Source of the DNA: Coraliomargarita sinensis
GTDB lineage: Bacteria > Verrucomicrobiota > Verrucomicrobiia > Opitutales > Coraliomargaritaceae
Direction: 5' to 3'
Assembly (NCBI RefSeq): GCF_003185655.1
Contig: NZ_QHJQ01000009.1
Coordinates: 62,001 to 126,000, forward strand
Length of the DNA stretch: 64,000 bases
The translations under genes were made by a program, and so were the position numbers. Positions 46,675 through 55,596 of this stretch are shown here, in pieces. How positions within the stretch are numbered: the stretch's first letter is position 1; each line of letters opens with the position of its first letter. Below the pieces are notes generated by a model, which was given only the letters and a program-made list of their open reading frames with translations, was not told the DNA's origin and searched no databases.

Positions 46675-47390
46675 TTAGGATCTGTGCCGCTTGATCAACG
46701 CAATGGCTTCCTCGGCGAAGCGCTGGCCGAGCGCCTTGTAGCCGGCTCCGTTGTAATGGAGGCCGCCACCGGATGTGCCGGGGCCACCGCCATTCATTTC
46801 ATCAGTGTCGACCCAGGCGCCCCGCGGATCCGACTCGGCAATCGCCATCTGGATCTCGCGGATCTTCGTCCAGTGCGGATATTTGGTATTCTCCATATGA
46901 AAATCGCTGATCCGCCCGAGGACGAAATTGATTTCGGAGCGATCCAGATCCTTTTTCAGCTGATCCAGAATGCCACGGAAACTCTCAGCGTAGACTTCGG
47001 AAAGGCCCTCCCGGGCATCGCGTTCACCCTGCATCCAGATGAAGGTGACGGAATCGTAGCGTTTGCCTTCGGTCGCGCTTTTCACCGCGGCCATTAGATC
47101 CCTGTATTTGTAGCCCAAGCTAGCGGCCAGCTTTCCCTTGATCTCCCGCTTGTCCGGGTATTCGTAGTCCCCTCATACCAACTGCGAATGGCTGCGCCAT
47201 TCTGAGCGTCTTTGACGACCGTAACGTTTTCTGCGCCGAATTCAGCTTCCACGGCAGGTGTGAAGCTCAGCTCGGGCTTCAGGGCGGCCATGTTGGATTG
47301 GCCGGAGAGGATGAATAGATGCTTTTCTGCGGCGGAGAGGGCGCCGGAGAGGACTAAAGAAAGTAGAAAGAGCGCGGGTAATTTAGGCAT
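46675..47390 (-). pseudogene. Frameshifted SASA esterase, second copy
   Basis: The start at 47390 gives a normal signal peptide and the catalytic block LFILSGQSNMAAL. Near residue 70 (bases about 47165-47176) the reading frame shifts: TGG TAT is followed by GAGGGGAC where the intact copy has TACGAT, a net gain of two bases. The other frame then continues DLMAAVKSATEG to the normal end HYNGAGYKALGQRFAEEAIALIKRH. Most residues agree with the copy at 44804-45511. Unless a sequencing error or programmed shift is involved, only a truncated product would be made. Confidence 0.85.
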
Positions 47391-47412
47391 GGTGAAAACG
47401 TTAAAACTACAA

Positions 47413-47444
47413 AAAATCCCCGTGCTCTCGAGCGCGGGGATTTT
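47413..47444 (-). terminator. Hairpin between PEP-CTERM and esterase genes, copy 2
   Basis: Same sequence as the hairpin at 45547-45578, within a near-identical stretch of about 70 bases. It lies 21 bases after the PEP-CTERM stop. Confidence 0.85.
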
Positions 47445-47465
47445 GAAAAACTTATAACCTGTTGC

Positions 47466-48185
47466 TTATTTACGGCGGCGAAGCATGACACAAGTCAGGC
47501 CGAAGCAACCGGCAATCAGCGCGAAGGAGGAAGGCTCTGGAACGACTGAACCTGTAATCATAAGATTATCGAATGGGTTGGTATTATTTTTAGAGGTATT
47601 TACACCAGAGTCGAACACGATGAACCCAAAGGTGACGGACTCTCCGTTGGCAATTGTGACGTCGGGAGCGGCACTAAGGTCTGTGATGTCGAAGTCACCC
47701 ATATCGTATGAAGCTTCAGAAGTATAGCCATTATAAGCAATGTTGGTAAAACTGGCTACTGCGGTAGTTGTTCCACCTTTGGTGATTTCAAGACGTATGC
47801 CATCATTTGATCCATCTCGTCTTTCGTAGTCAAAATGAACCGAGTCGAATACGTAATCGGTACCAGAATTGTTTGTGAAGGTCCACGCCATGGCATCAGT
47901 ACTGTTTAAGCCTAGCGAAAAAGTTTCAGTTGTTGAAGCACCTGAAAAGGCCGTTCCGAAGGTCCCGTCGCTGGAGGTAGTATTACGACCACCGGCCCCA
48001 TTGTGACTGCCGCTTACTGAGAAGCCACTCAACAGCGTATCTGGGCCAATATCGGAGGTACCTATGTCAGTCCACACGTCCCAAGAGGCGATGGTTGTGG
48101 CATTTGCGCTGTTAAAAAGCCCGGCCAGGCCAAAGAGGGCGACCGCGCTGATGAGTTTCTTTAGGGGCGGGGGGTTGTTTTTCAT
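47466..48185 (-). CDS. PEP-CTERM protein
   Basis: A 239-residue exported protein: signal peptide 1-29 (LISAVALFGLAGLFNSANA), a beta-rich, Ser/Thr/Gly-rich body (residues 30-210) that I do not recognise, and the sorting tail VPEPSSFALIAGCFGLTCVMLRRRK. The body differs from the other two PEP-CTERM proteins here, while the last 30 residues and the following hairpin and esterase are alike, so the unit has swapped its exported domain. The upstream motif lies 116 bases before the start. Confidence 0.9.
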   Translation of the reverse strand: MKNNPPPLKKLISAVALFGLAGLFNSANATTIASWDVWTDIGTSDIGPDTLLSGFSVSGSHNGAGGRNTTSSDGTFGTAFSGASTTETFSLGLNSTDAMAWTFTNNSGTDYVFDSVHFDYERRDGSNDGIRLEITKGGTTTAVASFTNIAYNGYTSEASYDMGDFDITDLSAAPDVTIANGESVTFGFIVFDSGVNTSKNNTNPFDNLMITGSVVPEPSSFALIAGCFGLTCVMLRRRK

Positions 48186-48893
48186 AATGTAAAGCTTTTA
48201 CTGTTCTTTGTGAGCGTATGAATGGTTTGGTTTTTGTATGAGACTAGATCACTTTATGTGACTTGCATCGTTTTCTCTCAAGAAATTAAAAATACACTAC
48301 TTGTCTCAAATTAATACTAGTATGTGAGCTAGTCGATATGTCATTGTTCGTTGAATGATAGTTATTTGTGAAATAATAATTCCATATTTTAATTAAGATA
48401 AGATGCATGAATTTTCGAAACCCGTAGGGTTTAGAACAGCCAAATTGTCTTTTTTAGGTCTTGCGGATGAGATTCAGCGCGAATGACAGAATGATCCGGC
48501 GGAGCCGGGGAAACTGACTGAAAGGAATCAGAAGACGTTCGAGCCTGTTATCCTATCCTGAGCGACAGTGAAGGGCTGAGTGTCGGCGAAGCCCGTCGGC
48601 GGCACAGTATCAGTTCACCAAGCGACTCCCTCCCCGGAAATGCTCCATTGTGGTGAGTTGGAAGCGTCTGCCGTAAATAATTACGCTTTAAGAAAATTGC
48701 GGGCTCTGAAGAAGCCCGCCCTACACTGTGGTGTAAGTTGTGGGAGGTGCTTCCCGTCCTGTCCTCCGGAGCCTTGGCGCAGGAGGAAGCGACCGCGTGC
48801 CACTTATGCCGCGTCGTTTGAAATCACCACACTAGACAGCATTTAAGATATGACTGTCTTGTGATACGGGGACATCTAAAAATAAGTGCAGTC
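48186..48893. other. Long gap with promoter motif and intergenic repeats
   Basis: No gene is supported. The first 150 bases are AT-rich and hold the PEP-CTERM motif. The rest is GC-richer and carries repeat-like pieces, including CCTTGGCGCAGGAGGAA (about 48773), similar to CCTTGGCGAAGGAGGAA near 62202, and a GGGCTCTGAAGAAGCCC palindrome (about 48702). Confidence 0.6.
48301..48320 (-). promoter_or_regulatory. PEP-CTERM upstream motif, copy 2
   Basis: Plus-strand TTGTCTCAAATTAATACTAG, 116 bases before the start codon of the PEP-CTERM gene at 48185. The TGTCTCAAATTAA core matches the copy at 56429 exactly. Confidence 0.6.
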
Positions 48894-49064
48894 TCAATCA
48901 CCGCGTCCAAGCCATGATAGTTCCAATTCATAGACCGGTTCCTCAAGATTTTCGGCCCGGTAGACCGTGATCTGCTCGGCATCGAAATCGATTTGAGACC
49001 AGGCATCGTCTTCTTCCTGCATGTCTTTCAAGTGTAGGTGATGGACGGTTCCCCACTTTGGCAT
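48894..49064 (-). pseudogene. Orphan 3' end of an unidentified gene
   Basis: A 56-codon minus-strand frame with natural codon use: LKDMQEEDDAWSQIDFDAEQ, then TVYRAENLEEPVYELELSWL, ending at 48894. It has no Shine-Dalgarno, and its upstream bases (about 49045-49064) belong to the repeat region that follows a SASA copy. It is most likely the tail of a larger lost protein, whose family I cannot name. A real small gene is possible but less likely. Confidence 0.4.
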
Positions 49065-49077
49065 AGTCGCCTCGCAA

Positions 49078-49097
49078 AAGCGACATGAGTGTCGCTT
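49078..49097. repeat. AAGCGACA hairpin, copy 3
   Basis: Perfect AAGCGACA/TGTCGCTT stem with TGAG loop, at the same place relative to a SASA gene end as the copies at 44728 and 46614. Confidence 0.65.
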
Positions 49098-49117
49098 CTA
49101 CTTTCAAAGCTCTGAAA

Positions 49118-49213
49118 CCAGTGATTCTTGATTAACGCAATCGCCTCCTCGGTACTACTCTTACTGCCGGTGCCGATGTAATGGAGTCTGCCGTCTGATG
49201 TGCCGAAGCCCAA
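49118..49213 (-). pseudogene. Remnant of a third small SASA esterase, C-terminus only
   Basis: The minus strand reads GFGTSDGRLHYIGTGSKSST, then EEAIALIKNH, matching GPGTSGGGLHYNGAGYKALG and AEEAIALIKKH of the intact esterase with an internal gap. Nothing of the upstream 190 residues remains. Confidence 0.75.
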
Positions 49214-49257
49214 GCGCTTGACCCAGCAAATGGGGTTTAGATGGCAGCATCAGTGAG

Positions 49258-49401
49258 CGAGCCTGGAAGTTGGTTGAGGCGCACCCGCCGGAGACCTGTC
49301 TCGGCAGCGCCCGACCCGGAGCGGTGCTGGAGATTCTGGGTCAGATATCAAGCTCGGGGTTCGCCTTTTTCGGCTCTATTGGGAATTCTCCACTACCGGC
49401 C
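49258..49401 (+). pseudogene. Fragment of a GntR/LacI-type regulator
   Basis: The plus strand reads WKLVEAHPPETCLGSARPGA, then VLEILGQISSSGFAFFGSIG. The intact regulator at 56579-57625 has MIEAHPSEAWIVIAGPRPVLEMLAQMPRPGFALFGSIS in its sensor domain. Only this middle piece is left. It runs into the 3' end of the oppositely oriented intact regulator at 49376. Confidence 0.65.
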
Positions 49402-50455
49402 CGATGGTGCCCCCTTCGATAAATTCTGCCGCTGTGTAGTAGGCTTTATTGTGGACGGTCCTGCGACGGGCCAATTGTCTGATCCATTGGAGCACGCGAT
49501 CGACCACCGCACTCTTGTCCCAACGGATATGAGCAACACGCGGATGACACCAGTCAAACAGCGCCTGCGCGTCACTACAGACAAGCGAAATGTCATTTGG
49601 AACCGCGACATTGGCCTGAGTAAGGTACAGCAGTGCAGCGAAGAAGAACTCGCGTTCATCTACGATGATAGCGGTCGGGGCAGCCCGATTGTCTTTGAGA
49701 AGGGATCTTAAGCACGCTTCGAAACCGTCCCGATCATCCTGCCAATCCGGCAAGTGACATTCAGGGCTCACGCTGATCCCGCAACGCCTCAATTCTTCAA
49801 GATAAGAGCGCTCAATATGACCGAGGCCGGACTCGCGCCGTTCGTCTCGGCTGAGATAGACAATCCGGCGATGCCCGAGCTCAGTCAGTCGTCGGACCGC
49901 ACGCCGTATCGCCTGTTCCTTATCCGGGCCCACGCTGGGGATCGATATTCGGTGACGTCGGCCGAAAACGGCGAAGGCCGATTGATCCTGACTGGCAAAC
50001 CACTCCAAAATCGAGTGCGGCGCGGCCAGCACGATCCACGCGTCGGCCGCATTTCTATGAACAAATCGCTGCAACCGGCTGACGTCCATGCCCATATCCA
50101 ACAAGGACCTTTGAGCGATCGTCACGTTGTGGCCCGCCTGACGCAGCCGTTGCATGATCTCATAGATTAAAAAAATGGGCTGGTCGTTATCCCCGTTCAG
50201 CAGGATTTGTATATTCAGCCGCCTTGTATGCCTGGAGGACAGGGTTATGCGCCGGCTCCGCCCCAAGCCCTGCGGTTCGGTCAGTCCCTCGTCCTCCAGA
50301 ATTTCGAGCGCCGCCGTAATCGTCTTGCGGTCAACCTGCATTTCCGACGCGAGTGACGGTGTCCCCGGGAGTTCCTCAATCCAACGCCCTTTAAGCATCT
50401 CTTCACGAAGATGTCGCGCCAGTTGCTCGGATGGTGAAAGTATTCTAACCGACAT
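49376..50455 (-). CDS. GntR/LacI-type transcriptional regulator
   Basis: The 359-residue product has an N-terminal GntR-type winged helix (about 6-70: LARHLREEMLKGRWIEELPG, SLASEMQVDRKTITAALEIL, DEGLTEPQGLGRSRRI) and a C-terminal sugar-binding-protein-like sensor domain (75-345) of the LacI class, with GPDKEQAIRRAVRRLTELGHRRIVYLS (near 190). Such regulators bind DNA as dimers and respond to a sugar. It stands alone, followed by remnants and preceded by a 172-base gap to the end of the large esterase gene. Its target is probably among the neighbouring polysaccharide genes, by position. Confidence 0.9.
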   Translation of the reverse strand: MSVRILSPSEQLARHLREEMLKGRWIEELPGTPSLASEMQVDRKTITAALEILEDEGLTEPQGLGRSRRITLSSRHTRRLNIQILLNGDNDQPIFLIYEIMQRLRQAGHNVTIAQRSLLDMGMDVSRLQRFVHRNAADAWIVLAAPHSILEWFASQDQSAFAVFGRRHRISIPSVGPDKEQAIRRAVRRLTELGHRRIVYLSRDERRESGLGHIERSYLEELRRCGISVSPECHLPDWQDDRDGFEACLRSLLKDNRAAPTAIIVDEREFFFAALLYLTQANVAVPNDISLVCSDAQALFDWCHPRVAHIRWDKSAVVDRVLQWIRQLARRRTVHNKAYYTAAEFIEGGTIGPVVENSQ

Positions 50456-50627
50456 AAAAATATCAACAGATTAGCGAATGGTTCGGACAAGCTGCGGACT
50501 AACATGCTTCTTGTCTATTCTATATTTTGTTATTTATATGAGGGCTTTAATAGATTCACGAAATTGACTCGTCCTTTTGGTGTAAAAGGCTGACATGAGA
50601 TCTAAAATAGGCGGCCCGGTATTACAG

Positions 50628-53600
50628 CTAGGGCTGAGTCACTTCGATATCGACGAAAAGCTTGTCGAGGGGATCGCCGGTAATGGCGGCGGTGACCTCG
50701 ACCATACCGTCAGCCGGTGTGCCCTGACTGAAGGTCACCGTGGTGTTGTCAAAGCTGTCGCCGTCGACATGAAAACTGTCGAGATCCTTGGACCAGCGGT
50801 AAACCGCGCTGATGTCTGCGGCTGGCGAATCGCTTAAAGGATGGGTGAAAGTCATCGAATCGCCGCTGACGGTGCCGGAGACGAGCCCCTGCGAGAACTC
50901 GCCGGGATGGGTGCCGAAATAGTTTTCGATCCCGTTCGCATGGCCGTCGCCATCGGGGTCGTCGCCAAAGTCCTGGTCGGCTGGGTCCAGTCCGAATTCC
51001 GGCGAAGCGAGCCAGTCGGCCAGCGTATCGCCTCCTGAAATGACGCTCGTATCAAAGGTGATGCCACCTGCGTGGGAAAAATTGTGATCATCCGCATCCG
51101 CGTTGAGCGTGAAGACATCGCCGGAACTTACATTGGTAAGATCGAAAAAGACGACATCGATACCATCGCTTCCCGCTGTTACGAGACCACTGGTTGCGGT
51201 AACCGAACCACTCGTTCCATTTTGAGTCAGGGTGAAAGCAATGTCCCCTGTGCCCCAGTGCGTATCGTAGATGATGCCTATACGCAGTGTCTGGCCGTCC
51301 AGAGCAGTGCCTGTGATCTGGAACGATAGGATGTCCACTGAACCTTGTGCGTTGCCACTGTCATACCAGAAACCATGTATAATATCATCGGTGCCGCTCG
51401 GATCCGATGGATCGTCAATGACGCCCCAACCGCCACTTTTAGCAGCATTAGGAGCTATTTTGGTGATGTTATCGATGTAGGAAGGTAGTGAGACGGTCGA
51501 TCCGTCATTAAAAATCCGGTAGCCGTCGGTGCCGAGAATGTTATCGCCGTCGATATCGAGTGGCTTGTCAGGCGTCGTATTCCGCCACCCGATTCCTGCA
51601 TCGCTGGCCTCCGTTTCGACATTTGTCTGATTGCCGACATAAGAAATCGTCGCTCCAGTCGGTGCTGCCTGCGGCGTGGCACTGACCTCGCCGGAGTTCC
51701 CGCTTTCGCCGTTCGTGTTCACGGCCGAGACGACGTAGTAGTAGGTGGTACCGTTCGATACGGTGGCATCGGTCAAACTATTGTTGTTCGGGCTGGCTAC
51801 GGTCGAGTAAGGGCCGCCCATCGAGGTCCCGCGCTTCACATTGTAGCTGTCGGCACCGGACGAGGCGTCCCAACTGAGGTCGACCTGCCCGTCGCCGGGG
51901 GTGGCAACCAGGCCGGTCGGCGCGTCGGGAGGCAGAGCTTGGGGTGTGGCGCTGGCTTCGCCGGAATCGGGACTTTCCCCTTCCGCATTCACAGCTGAAA
52001 CCACGTAATAGTAAGTGGTTCCGTTGCTCACCGTGCTGTCGGAAAAGCTATTGGTGGTCGGGCTCGCTACAGTCGAGTAGGGCCCGCCCTCGGCGGTGCC
52101 GCGCTTCACATTGTAGCTGGCGGCACCGCTGGAGACGTTCCAGGTCAGGTCCACTTGGCCATCACCGGGGGTAGCAGCCAGACCAGTCGGTGTGCCTGGC
52201 GGCGTAGCAATATCAGTGATAACATCAAAGGTAACGCCACTGACGTGGGGCAGGCCTGCGCCTGCACTCGCATTGACGGTAAAGACATCGCCGTCGTTGA
52301 CCTCCGTGATGTCGAAGAATACGAAGTCAAGGCCGTCGTTGCCCCAGCTGACGGTGCCGCTGTTATCCGCTGCAGCGCCGCCGGCGGTCTGGGTGATAGT
52401 GAGCTGCTGGTTACCAGAGCCATTGTAGCCGTCGTAAGCCAGCCCGACCCGCAGGGTCTTACCGTCCAAATCGGTCCCGGTGATGGTAAAGGTGAACACA
52501 TCGGTTGTGCCGCCGGTGGTTGTTAGATACCAGAGCCCGTAATTGATGTCATCCGAGCCGGATGGATCGCTGGGGTTATCCATCACGCCGAACGATGCGT
52601 TTGCATTGGAATGCGTCGAGACATGAGTGACGGCACTGATGTAGCTCGGAAGGGAGACGACTGAAAATGCGCTGTTGTTCCTGAACATGGCATAACCGTC
52701 CGTTCCCAGAATGTTGTCCCCATCGATGTCGTGGGTTTTGGCAGGCGTCGTGTTACGCCAGCCGGAGGTCGGGTCATCGGTCTTGGCGTCCACATTGTCC
52801 TGATGGCCGACATAAGTGATAACGGCGCCGGCAGCGGGTTCCTGTGGCGTCGCGCTGGCCTCGGCGGAATCGGCGCTATTGCCGTAGGTATTGCTGGCCG
52901 AAACCACGTAGTAGTAGGTCGTGCCGTTTGTGGCGCTGAGATCGGTGTAGCTGATACCCGGAGTGGTGCCGATGCCTGAATAGGGTCCGCCCATGGTGGT
53001 GCTGCGCTTGACGTTGTAGCTGTCCGCACCGCTGCTCGCGCTCCAGCTTAGGTCCACGCGATTGTCTCCGGGCGTGGCACTCAGGCCGGTGGGTGCGTCA
53101 GGCGGGTTAGTCGCTTCCACCGGAGTTGCGCTAACCTCGGTAGAGTCGGCGCTCGAGCCGATGGTGTTCACCGCTGCGACCACGTAGTAGTAGGTGGTGC
53201 CATTGGCCGCCGTCGTGTCGGCGTAGCTGGTGCCGCTGGGGCTGCCGATGCTGGCATAAGGGCCGCCTGTCGTGGTGCTGCGCTTGACGTTGTAGCTGTC
53301 GGCCCCGGTGGCGGCATCCCAGGCTAGGTCCACCCGGCCGTCGCCGGAAGTGGCGTTGAGGCCTGTGGGTGTGCTTGGCGGGTTGGGATTGTCGGCTGCG
53401 GTGGTCAGGAAGGGTGCTGCCGGCAAGTCCTCCAGATTGTAAAGGGTGCCTCCATCCGTATTTGTGGCGTAGAGGTAGCGGGCCGCCTCCGGGTTGGGCA
53501 CCGAGGCGGAGCTGAGCACAACCGTCGAGCCCGCAATCGAAGCGTTGGCTGCGTGCCAGACCTCGTCCGAGCCCGCGAGTTCAAAGCCGAGCACATCTGC

Positions 53601-55499
53601 GACCGGCGACGGGGCGTCGGTGCTCTGTGGGCTCGGCTTTGCTGCTGCGACCAGGCCACTGCCGACATAGTCGAAGGAAATGGTGACGTTGGCTCCATCG
53701 AATACGGCGGAGCTGAAAAGCGGACCGGAGGGCACGACGCTGGACTGGCCGTATTCATTGAGCAGCGCCCACTGGGCCAGCCTGCGGCCGACATCGTATT
53801 TATTGGGCGGGTGCAGATTCTCCGGCCAGGGCAGGCCGACCCCGCCGACATCGACCAGCGTGGCCATACCGGTGTTGGTCAGCGTCAAGGCACGGCGCTG
53901 TGATTCGCGGATGATGGGCCATGAGACCGAACCATCGAAGCTGGGCAATTGCGCATAGTAGAAGGGAAAGTCACCCTGCTGCCACTCGTCGCGCCAGCCC
54001 TGGAAGAGCGCCGCGAGTTTCCAAAAGTAGTCTTCGCCGTCATTGGCGTTGGCCTCACCCTGATACCAAAGCGCCCCCGTCATTGCGTAGCCGGTTATGG
54101 GTGCGACCATCGCGAAGAACTTCTTGCAGGGATCCGGGGTGAACACACCGCGGAATGATGAAGCCGGGATCTGATCGGTCACCAGGCCGATGCTGTCGGG
54201 CGTGACAAACTCACCGATCCGCGAGTTGCCGAAGGTGCTGTTGATGAGCCCGATCGGCACGCCCGTTTCCTGGGAAATAGTAGTGGCGAAGAAGAACCCG
54301 GCTGCGGTGTAATCCTGAACCGTGGTGCTGTCGCAGACCGTCCAGCCTGCATTGCCGTTGGGGAGTCGCTTCTGGCGGAACTCCGCTTGCGCATTGCTGA
54401 TGTCGATGTGGCGGATGGTGGGGAAGTTGTCCGGGTCGATGAAGGCCGGCATGTCGGCGGCATATTGGCTGCCGTTAAAATCCATCTCCATGTTGGACTG
54501 GCCGCTGCAGAGCCACACGTCGCCCACGAGGAGGTTCGAAATCGTGACCGTATCCGCACCGGCCGAGATGGTCATGGTCTGCGGTGTGGTGTTGGCTGTC
54601 AGCGACAGCAACTCGGCCTCCCATCGGCCGTTGGCATCCGCAGTGCCGTTGACGCTCTGGCCCGCGAAATCGACCGTGACCACCGTGCCGGGGTCATCCC
54701 AGCCCCAGACCGGCACGACCATGCCGCGCTGGATGACGCCGTTGTCCGAGAAAATGCCAGCGACTTCGAGCGGCGCGACGTAGGTGCCCCGGACTGTGCC
54801 ATCCACTTCGGGTAGCTGCGTCCCGGGGTTTGTCGGCGCGCTGTCCAGAAAGATGCCGCCCACCTGCTCAACTCCGCTTCCGGTCAGAATCTCAGTGCTG
54901 ATCCGGAAGGTGTCGCCCTCCACGGCACCGGTGATATTGAAAAATGCGGCATTGAGCGATGTTGCGTCGTGGGTGAGCGAGGGTGTCGTCACCATTTGGT
55001 TGCCGCCGACCGTCTGCGTCACGGTAAAGGTGCTGGTGCCGTTGACCATCACGCCGTAGAGTATGCCGACACGCAGTGTCTTCCCGACCAGTTCATCGCC
55101 TTCAATCACAAGTTCGAAAACATCAACCTGACCGTTCGCATTCGGGTCGTAGAAAACCCCGGCACTCAGGTTATCGCTGCCGGAGGCGTTGTCGGGATCA
55201 TCCCAGAGCCCCCAACTGCTCGCATGGTTGTAGCCCGGCGATCTTCTAATGATCCAACCGTAGCTCGGGTTCGCGCTCTTTGCCGCCACCTGGTAGCCGT
55301 CCGTGCCAAGGACGTTGTCCACATCGATATCGAGTGTCTTGCTCGGCGTCGCATTGCGCCAGCCGGAGGTCGGTGTGTCGGCATCGGCCTCGACGGCATC
55401 CTGGTGGCCGACAAAAGTAATATCGGCGGCCCGAAGTGGCGCGAGCCAAGTGAGATAACATACCGCAAGGGCAAGACAAATGGGGGCGTTTTTTTGCAT
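50628..55499 (-). CDS. Giant multidomain SASA esterase with three GWRN modules
   Basis: The 1623-residue secreted product has: signal peptide 1-24; GWRN module A (25-222); sialate O-acetylesterase domain (about 230-690) with catalytic Ser335 in WLCSGQSNMEM and GALWYQGEAN near 480; two FN3 domains (700-885); GWRN module B (893-1085); two FN3 domains (1097-1280); GWRN module C (1285-1485); and a C-terminal domain (1487-1623) with DGDGHANGIENYFGTHP, shared with the giant esterase at 1-3513. There is no PEP-CTERM tail. It should deacetylate polysaccharide outside the cell while attached through its repeats. It follows a PEP-CTERM gene (55597-56316) and hairpin, as the smaller esterases do. Confidence 0.92.
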   Translation of the reverse strand: MQKNAPICLALAVCYLTWLAPLRAADITFVGHQDAVEADADTPTSGWRNATPSKTLDIDVDNVLGTDGYQVAAKSANPSYGWIIRRSPGYNHASSWGLWDDPDNASGSDNLSAGVFYDPNANGQVDVFELVIEGDELVGKTLRVGILYGVMVNGTSTFTVTQTVGGNQMVTTPSLTHDATSLNAAFFNITGAVEGDTFRISTEILTGSGVEQVGGIFLDSAPTNPGTQLPEVDGTVRGTYVAPLEVAGIFSDNGVIQRGMVVPVWGWDDPGTVVTVDFAGQSVNGTADANGRWEAELLSLTANTTPQTMTISAGADTVTISNLLVGDVWLCSGQSNMEMDFNGSQYAADMPAFIDPDNFPTIRHIDISNAQAEFRQKRLPNGNAGWTVCDSTTVQDYTAAGFFFATTISQETGVPIGLINSTFGNSRIGEFVTPDSIGLVTDQIPASSFRGVFTPDPCKKFFAMVAPITGYAMTGALWYQGEANANDGEDYFWKLAALFQGWRDEWQQGDFPFYYAQLPSFDGSVSWPIIRESQRRALTLTNTGMATLVDVGGVGLPWPENLHPPNKYDVGRRLAQWALLNEYGQSSVVPSGPLFSSAVFDGANVTISFDYVGSGLVAAAKPSPQSTDAPSPVADVLGFELAGSDEVWHAANASIAGSTVVLSSASVPNPEAARYLYATNTDGGTLYNLEDLPAAPFLTTAADNPNPPSTPTGLNATSGDGRVDLAWDAATGADSYNVKRSTTTGGPYASIGSPSGTSYADTTAANGTTYYYVVAAVNTIGSSADSTEVSATPVEATNPPDAPTGLSATPGDNRVDLSWSASSGADSYNVKRSTTMGGPYSGIGTTPGISYTDLSATNGTTYYYVVSASNTYGNSADSAEASATPQEPAAGAVITYVGHQDNVDAKTDDPTSGWRNTTPAKTHDIDGDNILGTDGYAMFRNNSAFSVVSLPSYISAVTHVSTHSNANASFGVMDNPSDPSGSDDINYGLWYLTTTGGTTDVFTFTITGTDLDGKTLRVGLAYDGYNGSGNQQLTITQTAGGAAADNSGTVSWGNDGLDFVFFDITEVNDGDVFTVNASAGAGLPHVSGVTFDVITDIATPPGTPTGLAATPGDGQVDLTWNVSSGAASYNVKRGTAEGGPYSTVASPTTNSFSDSTVSNGTTYYYVVSAVNAEGESPDSGEASATPQALPPDAPTGLVATPGDGQVDLSWDASSGADSYNVKRGTSMGGPYSTVASPNNNSLTDATVSNGTTYYYVVSAVNTNGESGNSGEVSATPQAAPTGATISYVGNQTNVETEASDAGIGWRNTTPDKPLDIDGDNILGTDGYRIFNDGSTVSLPSYIDNITKIAPNAAKSGGWGVIDDPSDPSGTDDIIHGFWYDSGNAQGSVDILSFQITGTALDGQTLRIGIIYDTHWGTGDIAFTLTQNGTSGSVTATSGLVTAGSDGIDVVFFDLTNVSSGDVFTLNADADDHNFSHAGGITFDTSVISGGDTLADWLASPEFGLDPADQDFGDDPDGDGHANGIENYFGTHPGEFSQGLVSGTVSGDSMTFTHPLSDSPAADISAVYRWSKDLDSFHVDGDSFDNTTVTFSQGTPADGMVEVTAAITGDPLDKLFVDIEVTQP

Positions 55500-55524
55500 G
55501 TGATGTAGAGAAAATGGGCATGAA

Positions 55525-55557
55525 AAAGCCCCACCCCGCGCACGGGTGTGGGGCTGA
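55525..55557 (-). terminator. Hairpin between PEP-CTERM and esterase genes, copy 3
   Basis: Stem AGCCCCAC/GTGGGGCT extended by GC pairs with a bulge, T run on the minus strand. The sequence differs from the two other copies but the position, between a PEP-CTERM stop and an esterase start, is the same. Confidence 0.85.
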
Positions 55558-55596
55558 AAGTGATAAAAGGTGGTTTCGCGCAGATGCGCGTATTGT

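Noticed and set aside
48186..49375. CRISPR array or IS element in the long gap
   Set aside because: No regularly spaced repeats and no transposase frame are present; the gap is explained by promoter, repeats and gene remnants.
50628..51041. PEP-CTERM tail on the giant esterases
   Set aside because: Both giant proteins end in a soluble domain without a PEP motif, hydrophobic helix or arginine end.
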